Assembly (NCBI GenBank): GCA_013213875.1
Contig: JABSSV010000126.1
Span: 1-7,992, forward strand
DNA length: 7,992 bases
Direction of reading: 5' to 3'
Source: Lysobacterales bacterium
GTDB lineage: Bacteria; Pseudomonadota; Gammaproteobacteria; Xanthomonadales; SZUA-36
The stretch's first letter is position 1. Each line of letters starts with the position of its first letter. The notes under the pieces were generated by a model. It was not told the origin of the DNA, did not search any database, and saw nothing but the letters and a program-made list of their open reading frames with translations. Below, one piece after another: positions 5,255 to 7,992 of this stretch. Made by a program: the position numbers and the translations under genes.

Positions 5255-6268
5255 CGCGAGCAGAAGGAACAACCACTGATCGGAGAATCACCGCACTTTT
5301 TGCAGGTGCTGGAGCATGTCTCGCGCGTTGCGCCCCTCAATCGGCCGGTCCTCGTCATCGGTGAACGCGGTACCGGCAAGGAACTGATTGCGGCAAGGCT
5401 GCACTATCTTTCAACGCGCTGGGATCAGCCTTTTATCAAAATGAACTGTGCCGCACTGGCCGACTCGCTGCTGGAGACTGAGCTGTTCGGTCACGAGGCG
5501 GGCTCCTTTACCGGCGCTAACAAGCGCCGACTGGGACGCTTTGAACTGGCCAACAAAGGCAGCCTGTTCCTCGATGAGCTGGCCAATACCTCCTCGCGCG
5601 TACAGGAGAAAATCCTCCGGGTCATCGAGTACGGGGAATTGGAACGGGTGGGCAGCAGTGAGGCGGTGCGCACCGATGTGCGCATCATTGGCGCCACCAA
5701 TGAAGACCTGCCGAGGCTGGCTGCAGAAGGCACCTTCCGGGCCGATCTGCTTGACCGCCTGGCATTTGACGTGATCACCCTGCCGCCGCTGCGGGAACGA
5801 CAGGCAGACATTTTGCCCTTAGCCGAGCATTTTGCCGTCCGCATGACAGGCGAACTGGGCCGGGAGGTTTTTGCCGGTTTTGCACCGCCGGCACAGCGCC
5901 AGATGCTGGCTTATGGCTGGCCCGGCAATGTGCGGGAACTGAAGAATGTGGTGGAACGGGCCGTCTATGCGCAGGACGATGAAGCCGCCATTGAAGCGAT
6001 GAGTTTTGACCCCTTTGATTCACCCTGGCGACCGGGCGCTGAATCGGGCCGAGAGAACACCGATCACGCCAACCCGGGTCTGCCGGACGGTCCCTATGAT
6101 TTCAAGGAGCATATGCAGGAGCAGGAAATACTCCGCCTGCGCGCCGCGCTGGCCGCCTGCCGTTTCAATCAGAAGAAAACCGCCGCCTATCTGGGCATGA
6201 GCTATCACCAGTTACGCGGCTATTTGCGCAAGTATGAACTGACAGAAAGCGCTAGCGAAGACGCCTAG
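5252..6268 (+). CDS. pspF: Sigma-54-dependent activator PspF (phage shock operon activator)
   Basis: PspF is an AAA+ enhancer-binding protein that remodels sigma-54 RNA polymerase at phage-shock promoters and is held inactive by PspA until the inner membrane is stressed. The 338-residue product aligns by eye with E. coli PspF (325) along its whole length. It has no N-terminal receiver or sensor domain, as in true PspF. Visible motifs: Walker A GERGTGKE (37-44), the sigma-54 contact loop GSFTGA (84-89, where the norm is GAFTGA), Walker B LFLDEL (105-110), TFRADLLDRLAFD with the arginine fingers (161-173), and a Fis-type helix-turn-helix at about 304-330 (FNQKKTAAYLGMSYHQLRGYL). Trp57 (STRWDQP) matches the E. 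coli Trp56 involved in PspA inhibition, suggesting a PspA partner exists elsewhere. GTG start with AGGAG ten bases upstream. No pspA, pspB or pspC gene is adjacent: radA is upstream and alr downstream in the opposite direction. Confidence 0.93.
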   Translation: MREQKEQPLIGESPHFLQVLEHVSRVAPLNRPVLVIGERGTGKELIAARLHYLSTRWDQPFIKMNCAALADSLLETELFGHEAGSFTGANKRRLGRFELANKGSLFLDELANTSSRVQEKILRVIEYGELERVGSSEAVRTDVRIIGATNEDLPRLAAEGTFRADLLDRLAFDVITLPPLRERQADILPLAEHFAVRMTGELGREVFAGFAPPAQRQMLAYGWPGNVRELKNVVERAVYAQDDEAAIEAMSFDPFDSPWRPGAESGRENTDHANPGLPDGPYDFKEHMQEQEILRLRAALAACRFNQKKTAAYLGMSYHQLRGYLRKYELTESASEDA

Positions 6269-6269
6269 C
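6251..6269. other. Inverted repeat at the convergent pspF-alr ends
   Basis: GCTAG (6251-6255) pairs with CTAGC (6265-6269), extended by CG/CG with one bulged base and an AAGA loop. It spans the pspF stop codon, and the alr stop is nine bases further on. There is no T-run on either side, so it is not a standard intrinsic terminator, though it could slow polymerase or protect 3' ends. Confidence 0.25.
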
Positions 6270-6277
6270 CGATCGAC

Positions 6278-7351
6278 TCAGACCAGTTCGCGCCGGACCC
6301 GACCGGTCACACCGCAAACCAATTCCCAGGGGATCAAGCCGGCCCCACGGGCCACCTCTTCAACCGGAAGACCGTCGCCCCAGAGCACCACCTCGTCACC
6401 CACCTGGGCGTCCGGGTGATCGCTGAGGTCCAACGTGATCATATCCATGGATACGCGCCCCGCAAGGGACGCGCGACGGCCGTTGACCAGCACTGGCGTT
6501 CCATCCGGCATGCTGCGCGGGTAGCCGTCGCCATAGCCAATACCGGCAACGCCCACACGCATATCCTGCGCACAGTGATAACGCGCGCCGTAGCCAATGG
6601 AAGCGCCAGCTTTGGCCTGATTGACCGCCAGCAATCGACAGCTGAGGGTCATGACCGGCAAAAGATCGCGATCACTGCCCTGCTCACCGAGCATGGGCGA
6701 AATCCCATACAGCATAATGCCCGGCCGAATGTAATCACCGTGGCTAGCCGGCGCACTGATCACTGCGGCTGAATTTGCCAGGGAAACAGCCCCGGATATG
6801 TCCGCTCGCGCGTCCTGAAAACAGCGCAACTGGCGCGAGGTCATGGGGTTTTCCGGATCATCCGCGCAGGCGAAATGACTCATCAAAACCGGGGTACGCC
6901 CCTGATTGAGTTGACGAATTTCCGCCGTCAGGGTAGCCAGCTCCTGAGCCTGGAAACCCAGCCGGTTCATGCCCGTATCAATTTTGAGCCAGATGGGCAG
7001 CGCGTCCGTCTGCGGACGTTGGCGCAGGAGCGCCAGCTGCGATTCGTGATGCACCACAAACTCGGCCCCAGCCGCAAGCACCTGCTGGTACTCCTCCACG
7101 CCGGAGAAGCCCTCCAAAAGCAGCAAGCGCCCGGTCCAGCCATGCGCTCTGAGGTCCTGTAGCTCACCAACCGTCGCCACCGCCAGCAGGTCCGCATCCG
7201 CCAGCCCGCTTCGCACGATGGCCGTCCCATGCCCATAGGCATCGGCCTTAACCACGGCTACCACCGCACTGTCCGGTGCCAGTTCGCGAACGCGTCGCAG
7301 GTTGTGTTGCAAGGCGCCCTGATGAATGCGCGCTATGGTGTGTCGACTCAT
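6278..7351 (-). CDS. alr: Alanine racemase (PLP-dependent)
   Basis: Interconverts L- and D-alanine in the cytoplasm, supplying D-alanine for peptidoglycan precursors. The 357-residue product is of normal length (E. coli Alr 359). Lys35 in VVKADAYGHG is the PLP-binding lysine on the N-terminal TIM barrel. KIDTGMNRLGF (123-133) carries the conserved Lys and Arg near the cofactor, SLANSA (190-195) follows, and Tyr254 in SIGYGARY is the opposing catalytic base from the C-terminal beta domain. GIGYGDGYPR (270-279) and GRVSMDM (298-304) are further family motifs. GGAGGG lies ten bases upstream of the ATG. The gene begins 49 bases after dnaB on the same strand, the dnaB-alr order known from E. coli, so co-transcription is likely; no separate promoter is obvious. 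Whether it is the biosynthetic (alr) or catabolic (dadX) type cannot be read from sequence alone, but dnaB linkage favours alr. Confidence 0.96.
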   Translation of the reverse strand: MSRHTIARIHQGALQHNLRRVRELAPDSAVVAVVKADAYGHGTAIVRSGLADADLLAVATVGELQDLRAHGWTGRLLLLEGFSGVEEYQQVLAAGAEFVVHHESQLALLRQRPQTDALPIWLKIDTGMNRLGFQAQELATLTAEIRQLNQGRTPVLMSHFACADDPENPMTSRQLRCFQDARADISGAVSLANSAAVISAPASHGDYIRPGIMLYGISPMLGEQGSDRDLLPVMTLSCRLLAVNQAKAGASIGYGARYHCAQDMRVGVAGIGYGDGYPRSMPDGTPVLVNGRRASLAGRVSMDMITLDLSDHPDAQVGDEVVLWGDGLPVEEVARGAGLIPWELVCGVTGRVRRELV

Positions 7352-7400
7352 GAAATTGTGACCCTCCGGGCTGGGTGCCCCGATGCTGACCGCTAGGGCG

Positions 7401-7992
7401 TCAGTCTAAGCCATCATCATGGAAATAATCTGGCGCCATGTTGACAAACCGGAGCCACGGCCCCTGAAACAGGACGTCGACGGTACCGGTAGAACCGTGG
7501 CGGTGCTTACCGATAATAATTTCGGCCTTGCCCTTTTCCGGTGTATCCGGGTTATAGACTTCGTCACGGTAGATGAAGCAGATCAAATCAGCGTCCTGCT
7601 CGATGGAACCGGACTCGCGCAGATCGGCCATAACCGGGCGCTTATTGGGCCGCTGCTCCAGGGAGCGGTTGAGCTGTGATAGGGCAATCACCGGCAGGTT
7701 CAATTCCTTGGCCAGGGCTTTCAGCGAGCGGGAGATTTCGGCAATTTCATTGGCCCGATTCTCGTTGCTGCCAGGCACCTGCATGAGCTGGAGATAGTCC
7801 ACCACGATCATGCCAATGTCGTGCTCACGCTTGAGTCGCCGCGCCCGGGCCCGGAGCTCGGCGGGTGAAAGTGCCGGCGTTTCGTCGATAAAGATCTTGC
7901 TGCGCTTGAGCAAGGTCATGGCCGAGGTCAGCTTGGGCCAGTCAAGGTCATCCAGATTACCGGTGCGCAGGTTGCCCTGTTCGATTTGCCCC
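7401..7992 (-). CDS. dnaB: Replicative DNA helicase DnaB, C-terminal part (cut by window edge)
   Basis: DnaB is the hexameric 5'-3' helicase of the replication fork. The window holds the last 197 codons, and the frame stays open to the right edge; the internal ATG at 7917-7919 is not the start, since the reading continues upstream with QIEQGNLRTGNLDDLDWPKL, matching DnaB. Seen motifs of the RecA-like domain: Walker B IGMIVVDYLQLM, the segment RANEIAEISRSLKALAKELN, SQLNRSLEQR, DLRESGSIEQDADL, and EIIIGKHRHGSTGTV near the end. The last carries the conserved Lys and the arginine-finger Arg; many relatives read KQRNGP where this one reads KHRHGS. The P-loop and the N-terminal primase-interaction domain lie beyond the window. 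There is no sign of an intein in the visible part. It is upstream of alr in the same direction. Confidence 0.97.
   Translation of the reverse strand, partial: GQIEQGNLRTGNLDDLDWPKLTSAMTLLKRSKIFIDETPALSPAELRARARRLKREHDIGMIVVDYLQLMQVPGSNENRANEIAEISRSLKALAKELNLPVIALSQLNRSLEQRPNKRPVMADLRESGSIEQDADLICFIYRDEVYNPDTPEKGKAEIIIGKHRHGSTGTVDVLFQGPWLRFVNMAPDYFHDDGLD

Noticed and set aside
7368..7380. GGGC/GCCC hairpin between dnaB and alr as a terminator
   Set aside because: Only four base pairs with no T-run; too weak, and dnaB-alr co-transcription is expected.
1..7992. Defence system, prophage, insertion sequence, CRISPR array or biosynthetic cluster
   Set aside because: Every substantial coding region is assigned to a known family, with no transposase, integrase, spacer-repeat pattern or terminal repeats seen.

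Overview
The window reads as a core-genome segment of a moderately GC-rich gammaproteobacterium. The evidence is ffh next to rpsP-rimM with a divergent ypjD-type gene, dnaB followed by alr, and a PspF-type sigma-54 activator, all arrangements or families known from Gammaproteobacteria. A marine or oceanospirilla-like lineage is possible, but nothing here fixes the genus. I see no phage, transposon, CRISPR array, tRNA or rRNA, and no clear undescribed multi-gene system.

Layout from left to right: rimM (minus, runs off the left edge) and rpsP (minus) form the start of a ribosomal operon. A 327-base stretch follows, holding a likely rpsP promoter and a structured rpsP leader, then the leader of a plus-strand GNAT acetyltransferase gene. 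The acetyltransferase converges on ffh (minus), and their stop codons overlap. ffh diverges from a ypjD-like 8-helix membrane protein gene (plus), which converges on radA (minus), again with interlocked stops. radA diverges from pspF (plus), which ends 9 bases from the end of alr (minus). alr lies directly downstream of dnaB (minus, cut by the right edge).

The minus-strand genes are housekeeping: ribosome assembly (rpsP, rimM), co-translational membrane targeting (ffh), recombination and repair (radA), cell-wall D-alanine supply (alr) and the replicative helicase (dnaB). The plus-strand genes alternate with them and are more accessory: an acetyltransferase, a cytochrome-assembly-like membrane protein and a membrane-stress regulator. 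The most interesting parts are non-coding: the radA-pspF intergenic region (a sigma-54-like GG-N10-GC element pointing at radA, and a hairpin overlapping the radA ribosome-binding site), the rpsP leader, and the fact that pspF has no psp operon beside it.
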